From Candida dubliniensis CD36 (Eukaryota > Ascomycota > Pichiomycetes > Serinales > Debaryomycetaceae): a stretch of DNA of 64,000 nucleotides. The DNA lies in NCBI RefSeq assembly GCF_000026945.1, contig NC_012867.1, positions 1,550,001-1,614,000 on the forward strand, given 5' to 3'. The first letter of the stretch is position 1; each line of letters opens with the position of its first letter. The notes under the pieces are model-generated. The model had not been told where the DNA came from. It saw only the letters and a program-made list of their open reading frames with translations, and did no database searches. Made by a program: the position numbers and the translations under genes. Below, piece by piece: positions 19,392 through 30,118 of this stretch.

Positions 19392-21836
19392 ATGAACGAT
19401 CTGATACACGAAACAGTGGATGTCAACTTATATGTTTATACTATTCAATTGCTAACGTCAGATAATAATGTTAACAGCATTAATGCGTATTTTCAATTGT
19501 TAACCGCAAAGGTGTTGTCGCCAAACTTTGATTGCTTAAAGATCACAACCAAAGCAAACATATTGAACGCACTATTGATCTACACTTACCCGTTAAATAT
19601 ACCATTACAAGACATCACAAATCTAGCAAGATTGATAATTTATTCTAAACAGATTGAGAATGAATCGAAAGATGAAGATTATTTTGACCTTGAGGAGTTT
19701 TCCCTAAGTTTGAAGCCAACCATATCAAATACCGTTTCATTAAGAGCAACTGCAAACGAGTTACTAGTTGATACCAATATAAAGTGTCAATCACTAGGTA
19801 AATTGGACTTTGATGCGACTTCTGACGATGATGAGTTATTCTTGTCATTTATTCGTGCCAAATCATTTCATTTGTCGCAGTTTTACCAAGATGTAAATGA
19901 CATTTTACCACTATTTGAGAATGTTTCATTTCCAAAATTCAATGCATGGTATAGAGGAATAATACTTCCTTATAAATACTATTACAGTCATTTCGGCTTG
20001 GCTTACAGCAGCAATACTTTTAACGGCTATCTTGCACCTGAAAGTTTATATCCACTGAGATTGCATCTCTTGCTTGCTCCATTAAAGACAGGAAAAGTTC
20101 TTAACAATGAAGGTTGGTTTGAAAATGTGATATTCCCAATTGTTAAATATTACGGTAATGATCTCTGTCCATTAAATGAGTGGTTGTTTGACAATGAAAG
20201 TGGTTATTGTTCGGAAACAGTTGCAAGTGTTGTTAGGAAATATCAGTTTTGGCGTGTATGTTTGAAATGTATTCACCACCATTTTGAACTGAAGGATTAC
20301 GAGGTGATTATAAACTCATTCTTGAGTGCATGTTATTTCTACGGCTTTAAAGAAGATGCAGACACTGTGTCGACAATTGAACTTGTGGAAATATATGATT
20401 TGATAATAGATACCTTAACACTATTTGATACACCTCCACCCACGCATGGGTTGCAATTGTCTGATATCAATTATAACAATATTCCCTTTGACTGTGTTAC
20501 CTTGAAGGAGTTCCAAACAGCCACAAACCCTATTTCTCCATTGTTTCAGGTCGAGGCTATTGCATTTTTAAAACAAGTTATAGAAACTTGTCAGAAATTA
20601 TTACCAATTAATAGGCTTACCATTAAGAAATACTTTCAACTCAAGTACGAAAATAAAGATATGGATACAAAAAGAGAAATTTTGAAAATAACCAATAACA
20701 TCAATGGTTCTAACTGGAAACAGTTGTTAAATTCAATAGCCCTTTTCCAGAAGAATTTTATACGGAATGAAAGAATTTCGGCAACTGTGGTTGAAAGACT
20801 ATTGCTTGCAAACTTGTTTGATGTAGTCGACGAGGTGTATTTTGAGAAAAGGTTAGGTGATATTACTGTTAATGAGCTATATGATGTTGTATTGGATAAA
20901 TTCTGGGATTGTTTGAACCATGCAAATAGCTTGAATGATAAATCTGGACTGCTTCATAATGCTGAGCTATGTTTGAAATTGTTTGATAAGTTGGCCCTCG
21001 AAAAGGATTTAGGGGAAGATAACCATCGTGATATTGTCAAGTTCAAGCATTTGTTCAAGGCTATAAATGCTCTTAAAAGATTCAAAATTTTAAATCGAAA
21101 CCAGCCTTACACTCCACAGCAATTGATTATTAACTTTGCAAATGGCAATTTATTGAAGCTAATAAATATTGTATTGGAGCAAAATCCAAAGTCATATTTG
21201 GCCTTTGATAAGTTATACCGTATTTTAAATGATATGATGTTGTTTTATAATGATGATAACCACAAGGACGACAAACAACATTCACATAATTATTACTTCA
21301 ATAAGCTCAAAACAGCTTGTATCGAAAGTGCTTTGATTGATAACAATTTCAACTACGCCTACAAGCAAAGTTTGGAATTGTTTGATTACTTGCAAGGGAA
21401 AAAGGATAGCTCTCAGATAGACGATTTGTGGTTGACTTTTTATCAAGTTGGGAAGTATGTGTCTCCTCAGTGGTTTGAGAACTCTGGAGAACAAATAGAC
21501 TTTGATATCTTGATTAAACAAAGAGAAATTTTGTCCTTGACTATTCTTAATTTGCAATTGAAGGAAAACAGTAAAGTTGTGTTGGCTCAATGGCTGTCAT
21601 TGAACGCTAAAATTCAGAGACATAGTTTAGATAATAATATTGAAACCGTGAAAAAAAGGTTTGACAACGAAAACTGGCAGCTCAAAAACTCGAAGAAACA
21701 TTTGGAGAATATTGGAAATTTGGCTACGGAAATAATCAGCGATGCAAGTAAGACTACTAACAATGCCAGTGAAAAATTATCAAACTTATTTGTCTCTGGT
21801 CTTGGGTGGGCTATTGGTGCTAATCAACAGCTGTGA
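19392..21836 (+). CDS. SEC39: Dsl1 tethering complex subunit Sec39
   Basis: 814 aa. Sec39 joins Dsl1 and Tip20 to tether COPI vesicles to the endoplasmic reticulum through ER SNAREs. The family is recognised from its C-terminal region: DLWLTFYQVGKYVSPQWFEN matches S. cerevisiae Sec39 (HWLTFYQMGKFVDPNWVDN), with the flanking helices and the following VLAQWLSLNAKI also aligning. It is longer than the yeast protein (709 aa), mostly through insertions in the N-terminal half. All helical, no membrane segment. The ATG at 19392 is the first in frame. Confidence 0.85.
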   Translation: MNDLIHETVDVNLYVYTIQLLTSDNNVNSINAYFQLLTAKVLSPNFDCLKITTKANILNALLIYTYPLNIPLQDITNLARLIIYSKQIENESKDEDYFDLEEFSLSLKPTISNTVSLRATANELLVDTNIKCQSLGKLDFDATSDDDELFLSFIRAKSFHLSQFYQDVNDILPLFENVSFPKFNAWYRGIILPYKYYYSHFGLAYSSNTFNGYLAPESLYPLRLHLLLAPLKTGKVLNNEGWFENVIFPIVKYYGNDLCPLNEWLFDNESGYCSETVASVVRKYQFWRVCLKCIHHHFELKDYEVIINSFLSACYFYGFKEDADTVSTIELVEIYDLIIDTLTLFDTPPPTHGLQLSDINYNNIPFDCVTLKEFQTATNPISPLFQVEAIAFLKQVIETCQKLLPINRLTIKKYFQLKYENKDMDTKREILKITNNINGSNWKQLLNSIALFQKNFIRNERISATVVERLLLANLFDVVDEVYFEKRLGDITVNELYDVVLDKFWDCLNHANSLNDKSGLLHNAELCLKLFDKLALEKDLGEDNHRDIVKFKHLFKAINALKRFKILNRNQPYTPQQLIINFANGNLLKLINIVLEQNPKSYLAFDKLYRILNDMMLFYNDDNHKDDKQHSHNYYFNKLKTACIESALIDNNFNYAYKQSLELFDYLQGKKDSSQIDDLWLTFYQVGKYVSPQWFENSGEQIDFDILIKQREILSLTILNLQLKENSKVVLAQWLSLNAKIQRHSLDNNIETVKKRFDNENWQLKNSKKHLENIGNLATEIISDASKTTNNASEKLSNLFVSGLGWAIGANQQL

Positions 21837-21954
21837 AACCTTAAGTTAATAGTATGTTATGTATACTTTGTTTTCTTTTCTTTTTTTTCCCTCTCTCTAA
21901 AATACACACTGGAAATAATGGACTAGTATGTGAAATTGGCGTGTTTTTTCTCTA

Positions 21955-21981
21955 TTTTTTTTTTTTTTTTTTTTTTTTTTT
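21955..21981. repeat. 27-base poly-T run
   Basis: Uninterrupted T tract in the 365-bp spacer between SEC39 and PIF1, the longest homopolymer I found. The rest of the spacer shows no gene. Tracts like this exclude nucleosomes and vary in length between strains. Confidence 0.9.
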
Positions 21982-22201
21982 GGTTTGACAGTTATTAGAC
22001 CATCAAATATAATTTACAACGTATTCATACACACTAAGCTCTGTGCTGCCACGGCAATCAAATCAATATTTTATTAATTAGTGGCAATAGAACCAACATA
22101 GAGACAGTAGCGCCGGCAACAATAATATCAGAAACAAGAGGAAAATACATTCTCACTAACACTAATTTGGAAATTGCTACTAGAGAAATCATCGGTTGTA
22201 T

Positions 22202-24925
22202 ATGGTTAATGCAAACAAATCAATAATCCGACTAGCAACTTACTGCATTAAAAATAGAATTCATCGTTTAAGAACAGTTAACAGTTTATATTATATTAGT
22301 AAAAGAATTAGCATACAAAACACAAATCGTATCAGAGCAACGCGTCTTTGTGGATCCAAGCAATTCATGTTGGAAAGCGAATTAGATCTGGCATTAATAG
22401 AGATTCTAGATAATGACGACCCTTTTAGTGATAGTGAGATTAGGGAATCTGCTGATCTACTGACAGGGCAAATCCATCTGTATAAAGGAAGTCCTGTCGT
22501 GAAAAACCTGCTTTTGCAAACAAGAGAACCGCAAATTCAAGTCCCAACTAAACCTACTGGGACTAATAAAAGAGTTCAAATACAAAAAGATCCCAACCAG
22601 AGTGTTTATTTTGACGATGACTCGCTATCCTCAACGTTTGAATTTAGTGACATGGATGATGATTTCATGGGGGCTTTAAAAGCAGCTGAGGAAATGACTA
22701 ATAATAACAATAATTGTATAAAGAGATCTGCATCAACTCCGTTAAAGAAACCAATTGCAAAATCAATGAAAAATCAGAGCACGCCTTCAAAGTCTTCAGC
22801 GAAGAAATGTTGCAAGTATATAAAAACGTCATCGCAGAGCCCATCCCACTACCAAATTAGGGAATCTGGTTCCGGTGTTGATATACTTGAAGGCTCCCCT
22901 AATAAGCTACAATCTGAAAAAGCATCTCCATTTAAATTTTTGTCGTCTTTTTCATCTTCATTGCAAACGCAGAATCAAGCTGCGAGTGGCAACCATGAAT
23001 CCCAGTCTAAAGTTGAACAAAACATCTTGTCTGCTTCACAATCATCTTCTCCACCAATAACTATATCCCAGGTACGTAACCCATTTAAGGTGCCTACCCA
23101 ATTTCGAAGAAACTACTCGACTCGTCGTATCACAGATCAGGAGTCTGACAACAAGAAGGGGAATAGTCATCACACAATACTATTGGCAACACAGAAAGCA
23201 GAAGCACCGTTTAAAGATTCATCTAACAGTAACCGTCACAACCTTGGGAAGAAGAAGGAGGGTGCTACTGAAGCCCAATCTGAAGCAAAAAATGTAAAGC
23301 CGATCATTTTGTCGAATGAACAAGAATATGTATTGAAACAAGTGCTACTGGGGGTATCCCTATTTTATACAGGGTCAGCAGGTACCGGTAAATCTGTATT
23401 GCTACGAAGTATAATTAAATCTTTACGTACCAAATTTTCTAAGGGTGTTGCAGTGACAGCTTCTACAGGTCTAGCAGCTTGTAATATTGGAGGGATAACC
23501 CTTCACAGTTTTGCCGGTTTTGGTTTAGGACAAGGTAAAGTTGACATCTTGATAAAAAAGATCAAAAGAAATAAGAAGGCTTTTTGTAGATGGCGTGAAA
23601 CAAAGGTTTTGATTATAGATGAAATTTCCATGGTCGATGGGCATTTATTAAACAAATTGAATGAAATTGCCAAGACACTCAGAAGAAATAATCGGCCATT
23701 CGGTGGAATTCAACTAGTAGCTTGTGGCGATTTTTATCAATTACCGCCTGTTGTCAAAAAGACTGCGCATGATGGTACCGAAGTGGATAATGTCGAAGTT
23801 TATTTTGCCTTTGAATCGCTGGCTTGGAAAGAAACTATTCAGCGGACCATTACGTTGAAGGAGATTTTTCGTCAAAAGGGTGATCAACGTTTTATCGATA
23901 TGTTGAATAATCTTAGAGACGGGAATGTACCTGATGATACGGTTAGGGATTTTTGTCGTCTTTCTCGTCCATTAAAGTGTCCAGAAGGAATAGTTCCTTC
24001 AGAATTATATGCTACTAGACACGAGGTAGACGCGGCAAATTCGAGAAAGTTGGGTACAATCGAGGGAGATGTGGTTGTCTATAACTCAATTGACACCGGA
24101 ATATTACCTGAGATCCAAAAATCGCAAGTGCTAGCGAACTTTCTTGCTCCACAAGTGCTAAACTTAAAAGTTGGTGCCCAAGTAATGTGTATTAAAAATT
24201 TTGACGATCAGTTAGTCAACGGAACTTTGGGAAAGGTAATTGATTTTGTTGATAAGGATACTTATATGAAATCAGGATCTAAGGAAAACTCGTCGACCGA
24301 GAGTTCCGATGAAGTATCTGGTTTGAGCGATTATATTTTCAATGATTTTCAAAAACCCAAGAAGATTGTTAAAGAGGATGCACCTATTGCAGAACAAGTT
24401 GTATTCACAGGTCAGCTTTCACAGAAAGTTGAAGAAGAACTGGAAAGTAGTAAGCGTAAATTAAAATTGAAAGAAGATTTGATGAATGATTATAAAGATA
24501 AGAAATACCCTTTGGTTAAATTTTTGTTGCCCGATGGAATCACTTTCCGAACAGTAGTTGTTGAGCCAGAGCAATGGACTACTGAAGACGATGAAGGTAA
24601 GGTTTTGGTTTCACGTATACAATTCCCGTTAATTTTAGCTTGGTCGTTGTCCATTCACAAGTCTCAAGGACAAACATTGTCGAAAGTTGTTGTTGATATG
24701 AAAAATATCTTTGAAAACGGACAAGCATATGTGGCATTATCTAGAGCAGTGTCGAGAGAAGGGTTGCAAGTTTTAAATTTCAATAGATCAAAAGTTGTAT
24801 CACACAGAAAGGTTATTGAGTTTTATAAGCATTTAACAAGCCATGAGAACGAGAGCCAGCGTGGACAGCAACAGTTGAATTTTATGTCAACCTCAGTTAG
24901 TTCAGTTGGAAGGGCACAGATATAG
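22202..24925 (+). CDS. PIF1: 5'-3' DNA helicase Pif1
   Basis: Superfamily 1B helicase that unwinds G-quadruplexes, removes telomerase from ends and maintains mitochondrial DNA. 907 aa from the ATG at 22202 (TTG at 22196 rejected). Walker A GSAGTGKS is near residues 391-398, Walker B DEISM near 473, and the Pif1 signature region VAVTASTGLAACNIGG sits between. Later motifs are GDFYQLPPV, FRQKGDQRFI and the C-terminal SLSIHKSQGQT and VALSRA. The first 55 residues are basic and free of acids, a mitochondrial presequence. A second ATG at residue 56 (22367, MLESELDLALIE) could yield the nuclear form. Residues 60-370 are disordered and Ser/Asn/Lys-rich. Confidence 0.93.
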   Translation: MVNANKSIIRLATYCIKNRIHRLRTVNSLYYISKRISIQNTNRIRATRLCGSKQFMLESELDLALIEILDNDDPFSDSEIRESADLLTGQIHLYKGSPVVKNLLLQTREPQIQVPTKPTGTNKRVQIQKDPNQSVYFDDDSLSSTFEFSDMDDDFMGALKAAEEMTNNNNNCIKRSASTPLKKPIAKSMKNQSTPSKSSAKKCCKYIKTSSQSPSHYQIRESGSGVDILEGSPNKLQSEKASPFKFLSSFSSSLQTQNQAASGNHESQSKVEQNILSASQSSSPPITISQVRNPFKVPTQFRRNYSTRRITDQESDNKKGNSHHTILLATQKAEAPFKDSSNSNRHNLGKKKEGATEAQSEAKNVKPIILSNEQEYVLKQVLLGVSLFYTGSAGTGKSVLLRSIIKSLRTKFSKGVAVTASTGLAACNIGGITLHSFAGFGLGQGKVDILIKKIKRNKKAFCRWRETKVLIIDEISMVDGHLLNKLNEIAKTLRRNNRPFGGIQLVACGDFYQLPPVVKKTAHDGTEVDNVEVYFAFESLAWKETIQRTITLKEIFRQKGDQRFIDMLNNLRDGNVPDDTVRDFCRLSRPLKCPEGIVPSELYATRHEVDAANSRKLGTIEGDVVVYNSIDTGILPEIQKSQVLANFLAPQVLNLKVGAQVMCIKNFDDQLVNGTLGKVIDFVDKDTYMKSGSKENSSTESSDEVSGLSDYIFNDFQKPKKIVKEDAPIAEQVVFTGQLSQKVEEELESSKRKLKLKEDLMNDYKDKKYPLVKFLLPDGITFRTVVVEPEQWTTEDDEGKVLVSRIQFPLILAWSLSIHKSQGQTLSKVVVDMKNIFENGQAYVALSRAVSREGLQVLNFNRSKVVSHRKVIEFYKHLTSHENESQRGQQQLNFMSTSVSSVGRAQI

Positions 24926-25311
24926 TAATTAGATTCGTTAAGCATTTAAATATGGTCTCTTTTGGTTTTATTTTGGCTTGACAAATATATGAGGATTTCT
25001 CAAATTAATAGAATCAACGAACGATGTCCTATAACAGGATTCTCAATGATGTTAGACATGTAGTTACGTAGGTCCTGTTCGTAGAGGTAGACAGCAAGAC
25101 ATAAGTTGAGTGGATCTTGGGGCGTGTAATATGACCCAATAAATCGTAATTCAATGTTTTTTTCTGTGTCAAGTGTCTATCAAATCAAGTTGTTCGCTGC
25201 TGTATGAAAAATGCGAACAAAATGTGACTTCTGTTTGCTACATTGACAACCTTATATCGAGAATAATTCTGCTCCATTACACATATATTTGTTCACTGGG
25301 GTAATAAGAAA
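24926..25311. other. Intergenic spacer
   Basis: PIF1 terminator region and the promoter of the MIC12-like gene. Nothing else recognised. Confidence 0.5.
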
Positions 25312-25695
25312 ATGGGTAGAATTCATGGCTTTTTAGGAGGTGTATTGCTAACATCATCTTTGGCTTATTCCACAGGCCAATATATTAACAAAAACCAACA
25401 GTTCATCTCACAAAGTTTACGTCAGTCAGACTATATCATCAATAATCGAATTTTAAGTGATGCCGATGCCAAATTGCGTGAAAATTACGTGCCAGACTCA
25501 CATGTCAAATATCAATCTCGAGTGAATTTTGCTGAAACTTGCAAGGATATTTGGAATGAAGAAATCATAACCATGGTGAACTGGGTGTATAGTCTTAATT
25601 GGTACAAAATGGGTTTAGATATTGATGCTAAAGTGAATCAATGGACTGACAGAATTGCTGAATCTGTTGCCAAGAAGGCTGAAGAAAAGAAATAG
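25312..25695 (+). CDS. MIC12: MICOS complex subunit Mic12 (Aim5-like)
   Basis: 127 aa inner-mitochondrial-membrane protein that helps build crista junctions. An N-terminal membrane segment (FLGGVLLTSSLAYSTGQYI) is followed by an intermembrane-space domain. The conserved block CKDIWNEEIITMVNWVYSL matches KDIWNEQIRNSVDWIYSW of S. cerevisiae Aim5/Mic12. A charged C-terminal extension of about 30 residues is not in the yeast protein. Confidence 0.8.
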   Translation: MGRIHGFLGGVLLTSSLAYSTGQYINKNQQFISQSLRQSDYIINNRILSDADAKLRENYVPDSHVKYQSRVNFAETCKDIWNEEIITMVNWVYSLNWYKMGLDIDAKVNQWTDRIAESVAKKAEEKK

Positions 25696-25794
25696 ACGCG
25701 ATGACTAATGTGCCTTTCAGTTTTTTTTTTTTCATAAAAGAGTACGAGTTCTTTGTTAACCTAATTATTCTAATAAATACAGAAATTGAAATAA

Positions 25795-26727
25795 TTATTC
25801 TTTTTTTGTTTTCCTAAACGAGTTTTTTATATCTCTGTTGATTAACCAGTTTGCAATTGGAGCAATAAGCAGTACGATGAAACTCACCAATATCTGGAAA
25901 AAACCCCATTGTCGTGGTGACGAAATGCCTAAAACAGAACAGCCCAATAGCCACCCTATGAAATCCGTAGTTATCGTGTCATATCCTTTATCTAATTGAT
26001 CCATTATCAACCTGGCACATTCATCGCCAGGAATAGGATTGCTTGGCCCCTCGATTTTCTTGGTTATATCAGGCTTGGTCTTCTGTTCTTCTTCAAAACC
26101 TTCGCTTTGGAAATTTCCAGGAAAAATACATGTGACACGATAGTTGTATGGTGATAACTCTTGGCGCAAAATAATAGATAACGATTCAATTGCAGATTTC
26201 ATGGGGGCGTATTGGGAGTAACCTATAAAGGGGAAAAAGCTGACGACCGAGCTAAACAATACGACGCTTCTCTTCTTAAAATTGTGTGGCTCGATATTGT
26301 CTATGTTATTGGACAAAGCGTGTTTGAATCCAGTGTGCACTACATTTATAACTGTTTTGTAATTGATGTCTATCCCCAGTTCAATGTCCACTTTAGTTAA
26401 ATCTTGAAACAATTTCGGTATGGAAGAACCAGCACAACAAAATAGTATATCTGGATCAGCAGGATGTATTGATTGCCATAATTTAGTACACTCGTCGTAC
26501 TTTGACACATCAGCAACTGCATATGATATCTGAGCAGAAGAGTTGGGGTATTTTTCTTTGATGTTTTGAATTTGGCGTTGTAGCTTTGATTCTGTTCTTG
26601 CAACTAATATTGTTGAACAGTTTTTCTCATACAATCTTTCGGCTAAGTTGACCCCTATTCCCTGGGATGCACCAACAATTAATGCTGTTTTCCCTTCAAC
26701 AGGAAAGTTAGTTTTAGAAAACCACAT
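25795..26727 (-). CDS. KSR1: 3-ketodihydrosphingosine reductase
   Basis: NADPH-dependent short-chain dehydrogenase (Tsc10/KSR family) in the ER membrane; reduces 3-ketosphinganine to dihydrosphingosine, the second step of sphingolipid synthesis. 310 aa from the ATG at 26725-26727 ([19 protein letters not shown]); the longer frame starts at TTG. The cofactor motif is GASQGIG; the catalytic YxxxK is in [10 protein letters not shown], preceded by the Ser of [11 protein letters not shown]. The C-terminal 50 residues are hydrophobic ([20 protein letters not shown]) and anchor it, followed by basic residues. Confidence 0.9.
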   Translation of the reverse strand: MWFSKTNFPVEGKTALIVGASQGIGVNLAERLYEKNCSTILVARTESKLQRQIQNIKEKYPNSSAQISYAVADVSKYDECTKLWQSIHPADPDILFCCAGSSIPKLFQDLTKVDIELGIDINYKTVINVVHTGFKHALSNNIDNIEPHNFKKRSVVLFSSVVSFFPFIGYSQYAPMKSAIESLSIILRQELSPYNYRVTCIFPGNFQSEGFEEEQKTKPDITKKIEGPSNPIPGDECARLIMDQLDKGYDTITTDFIGWLLGCSVLGISSPRQWGFFQILVSFIVLLIAPIANWLINRDIKNSFRKTKKE

Positions 26728-26971
26728 TGACAAAAGGATCTCTTTCGTATTATGAAAGTCTCGATGGTAACTTGCTTGTTCCAATGGTTTATTTTTTAGA
26801 ACAGGATACTTCGATTTTCAATCTCGTGTGTGTATGTGTTCTTTTTTTTTTTCTTTCAATGTACAGTAGTAGTGCGGTTTCGCTATTCTTCCCATTTGAA
26901 TATTTTCTTTCTATTTGAAATGACTATATTTACAAAGCTAATATATGTACAAGTATATAATCCGGTTACAC

Positions 26972-27739
26972 CTACTTTCCCCCTTGTTGCTGTTTCAAAA
27001 ATGGAGATTGTGGGATAGCAAAGCTTTCTCTTTCTGGTCTTGGTTTGGTTTTAAACTGCTTGGACACTAATAATTTGCCCTTCAATTCACCCAGGTGTCT
27101 CGACATGTTTGGCAAGTTGGACAAGTCATTCTTAGTTTCTTCTGGAACCTCACCAGTTTCTTCAGTGACATTGAAAAACTCTTTTTTACATGTCTCAACT
27201 GCATCCCTGAATACTTGTTCCCCATTAACTCTGAATTGCGTTAATTTTTTGATGTTCAACTCAGTAATATCATCTAATTCGATTCCTTGTAATTCCAATC
27301 TGGCCACGGTTTTAGCGGTGTACCACATTTTAATTTCATAATTCGAATCGACTAGTTCTATTACACTCATAGGAGCATTATCTTCTCCTAGTCTTGGTTC
27401 TAATTTTATCACCCTTGTAAACCCATGAGTTCTTTGTGGGTATCTTTTGATGATGTCTTCAAGCATTTTCAGTCCACACTCTACTCTGTCTGGTGGTTGT
27501 AAATAGTTTAATGCCTTGATGCTCTTCAATTTGTCTTCTAAATTGGTGACGGTTTCTGGTAATTCTTTATTCTGTTTAATGGTATTGGCTAAGAACTTTT
27601 CTATATATGGTTGAACTGCTTTGGCTTTGGCGGAGGTGGTCACTATGTACTCATGGCGAATCAAGTTTGCACACAAGTTTTTATATATCATTCTCTTGTG
27701 GGAGGCAACATTTTTTTGAATAGTGAATACTTTGGGCAT
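26972..27739 (-). CDS. MRPL8: Mitochondrial large-subunit ribosomal protein bL17m
   Basis: 255 aa. The bL17 core is at the N-terminus: RMIYKNLCANLIRHEYIVTT and AKAVQPYIEKFLANT, then RTHGFTRVIKLEPRLGEDNAPMSVIEL, all family blocks. The C-terminal 110 residues form a fungal mitochondrial extension. No cleavable presequence is evident; bL17m proteins are often imported uncleaved. Its start faces the LPD1 stop (362 bp). Confidence 0.92.
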   Translation of the reverse strand: MPKVFTIQKNVASHKRMIYKNLCANLIRHEYIVTTSAKAKAVQPYIEKFLANTIKQNKELPETVTNLEDKLKSIKALNYLQPPDRVECGLKMLEDIIKRYPQRTHGFTRVIKLEPRLGEDNAPMSVIELVDSNYEIKMWYTAKTVARLELQGIELDDITELNIKKLTQFRVNGEQVFRDAVETCKKEFFNVTEETGEVPEETKNDLSNLPNMSRHLGELKGKLLVSKQFKTKPRPERESFAIPQSPFLKQQQGGK

Positions 27740-28101
27740 CTTTGTAGTGATGGGGTTGGGTTAAAGAGAAAAGAGCAAGATCTATCAACTTGTTGGAATA
27801 AAATTTTTCAGGTCAAAAATGTTTTGGGTATGGCGACCCATGTGCAGGAAATTGTCCACAAGACCACCATAACAAGTCTTGAGGCACTATAACGGCCATC
27901 AACAAACTGATGGAAATAAATATATATATATATATTACTATTTGTGTATTTATGTAGATGGGATTGTCATATGTATCCAGAGGAATCAATTGTTCAATAA
28001 CCTTCAAAATGAAAATAGAAGAGTAAAAAAAAATATTAAAAAAAAATCGAATCAAATAATTTTAGTATTTACTTTTCATTACTGTTGTATTCAGCACCAC
28101 T
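27740..28101. other. Intergenic spacer MRPL8-LPD1
   Basis: Promoter of MRPL8 and terminator of LPD1. It has a short TA repeat near 27919-27936 and A runs near 28026-28046. No gene is visible. Confidence 0.5.
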
Positions 28102-29577
28102 TTAAAAGTTAATTGGCTTATCAAAAGTTGCTAAAGCAGCTTCCTTGAAAGCTTCAGATAAGGTTGGGTGAGCATGACATGTTCTCGAAATGTCTTCGGT
28201 GGAGGCACCATATTCTAAGGCCAAACCAGCTTCAGCAATCATTTCACCGGCATTTGGACCAATAATGTGGACACCCAACACTCTTTGGGTTTCGGCATCA
28301 GCGATGAATTTCACGAAACCATCAGTGTCCATGTTGGTTTTTGCTCTGGAGTTGGCAATGAATGGGAATTTACCTACTTTATATTTGATGCCTTGTTCTT
28401 TCAATTGTTCTTCGTTTAAACCAACCCAAGCAACCTCTGGGTGAGTATACATAACAGAAGGAATGTTAGCATAGTTTACATGACCATGACCTTTTTTGAT
28501 GTATTCAGCAGCAGCGATACCTTCTTCTTCGGCTTTGTGTGCCAACATAGGACCAAATGTGACATCCCCAATAACCCTGATGTGGTCGTGTTTAGTCTTG
28601 AATTGGTCATCAATAACCAATCTTCCTTTGTTGTCCTTTTCTAAGCCAATGGCTTCAAAGTTCAAACCTTCAGTGAATGGTCTTCTACCAATGGCAACCA
28701 ACAAGACATCGGCTTCAAGGTCGGACTTTTTACCGGACTTGACATCTTCCACTTCGATCTTGACCACTTCACCGTCTCTTTCTCCTTTAACAACCTTGGT
28801 ACCCAATTTGAAGTCCAATCCTTGTTTAGCCAATAATTTTTGAGATTGTTTGGCTACTTCACCATCCATACCGGCACCAATAGCGTTCTGGAATTCAATA
28901 ACAGTGACCTTAGAACCCAATCTTGAGTAAACTGAGGCCATCTCTAAACCAATGATACCTCCACCAATGATTGCTAATCTTTCTGGTACTTCTTTCAATG
29001 ATAAGATACCAGTTGAAGTGACAATTCTTTCTTCATCAATTTCAATACCTGGGAATGGGGTTGGCTCAGATCCAGTAGCAACAATGATATGGTCGGCTTC
29101 TACTTCTTGTGGCTCGCTGCCGTCAATTGGAGTGACCTTGACGGTCTTCTCGTTGACAAATGAACCGGCACCTTTCAAGTAGTCAACCTTGTTCTTTTTG
29201 AACAACATTTCAATACCACCGGTCAATTGTTTGACGGCTTTTTCCTTGGCAGCCATCAATTTTGGGAAATCGACGCCAACTTCACCTTGAATGGAAATAC
29301 CTCTTTCTTTTGCTTCGTGTTGGATTTGGTGTAATAAATGGGAGTTGTTCAATAAAGACTTCGATGGGATACAGCCGACATTCAAACATGTACCACCCAA
29401 TGCTCCTCTTTTTTCAATACAGGCAGTATTCAACCCTAACTGAGCGGCCTTGATGGCGGCAACGTACCCACCTGGTCCTCCACCAATGACAACAACGTCG
29501 TATTTCTTGGTTGATGCATATCTGACAAACTGGGCCAATTTTCCATTGGCTGGAATAGATTTGAATGATCTTAACAT
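28102..29577 (-). CDS. LPD1: Dihydrolipoamide dehydrogenase (E3)
   Basis: Mitochondrial matrix flavoprotein shared by the pyruvate, alpha-ketoglutarate and branched-chain dehydrogenases and the glycine cleavage system. 491 aa. Presequence of about 22 residues; FAD motif [10 protein letters not shown]; redox disulfide in [13 protein letters not shown] (Cys64, Cys69); NAD motif [16 protein letters not shown]; catalytic His-Glu in HAHPTLSE (His470, Glu475). All catalytic residues are intact. Divergent to KGD2, whose product it serves. A TATATAT-type element lies near 29613-29625, about 40 bp from the ATG. Confidence 0.97.
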   Translation of the reverse strand: MLRSFKSIPANGKLAQFVRYASTKKYDVVVIGGGPGGYVAAIKAAQLGLNTACIEKRGALGGTCLNVGCIPSKSLLNNSHLLHQIQHEAKERGISIQGEVGVDFPKLMAAKEKAVKQLTGGIEMLFKKNKVDYLKGAGSFVNEKTVKVTPIDGSEPQEVEADHIIVATGSEPTPFPGIEIDEERIVTSTGILSLKEVPERLAIIGGGIIGLEMASVYSRLGSKVTVIEFQNAIGAGMDGEVAKQSQKLLAKQGLDFKLGTKVVKGERDGEVVKIEVEDVKSGKKSDLEADVLLVAIGRRPFTEGLNFEAIGLEKDNKGRLVIDDQFKTKHDHIRVIGDVTFGPMLAHKAEEEGIAAAEYIKKGHGHVNYANIPSVMYTHPEVAWVGLNEEQLKEQGIKYKVGKFPFIANSRAKTNMDTDGFVKFIADAETQRVLGVHIIGPNAGEMIAEAGLALEYGASTEDISRTCHAHPTLSEAFKEAALATFDKPINF

Positions 29578-30043
29578 TTGTTGAAAAGAATATATAATGT
29601 GAACAGAAAGAGAGGAATATATATGGAATTCTTGGTCCGTTTCTCTGGGTTGATCCTTTGATGAGTTTCTGACAAATTAAATTTTTCCCAGCAAAAGAAA
29701 AATAGTATGTGTGTGTGTGCGAATGCTTCAGAGGTGTCCGACAGGTGTAATATATTATATATTTCCGGATTTTCTCTAAGTGCACGACCAAATTTTCGCT
29801 TCCTCCTGACTATTCCGGGCAGAAATTTATCGCTGACACTTGGATCAATTTGTAATCATTTTAAAATTCCAGGAGTTTACTATCTCCATGTCAGTTGTAA
29901 AAAAAATATCATATTGATGAAAAGTAAAATGAATGACTGCTTCTGTTTACTTATTTTATCTCCGAACAGCGCAACTACAATGACTGTTCAACTCGGAGTT
30001 CACAGAAGAAATGCGAGCTCCAAAAAAGAAATAAAAAAATAAA

Positions 30044-30118
30044 AGCCCAACGCGGGACTCGAACCCGCAACCTTGAGATTAAAAGTCTCACGCTCTAAGC
30101 CGATTGAGCTAGCTAGGC
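30044..30118 (-). tRNA. tRNA-Lys (anticodon UUU)
   Basis: A complete cloverleaf of 75 nt on the minus strand. Acceptor GCCTAGC pairs with GTTGGGC (with G-U pairs), D stem GCTC/GAGC, anticodon stem TGAGA/TCTCA around loop CTTTTAA (anticodon at 30081-30083), variable AGGTT, T stem GCGGG/CCCGC around TTCGAGT, discriminator U. No intron. Internal A box (TAGCTCAATCGG) and B box (GGTTCGAGTCC) are present, and a T run follows the 3' end (Pol III terminator). Confidence 0.95.
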
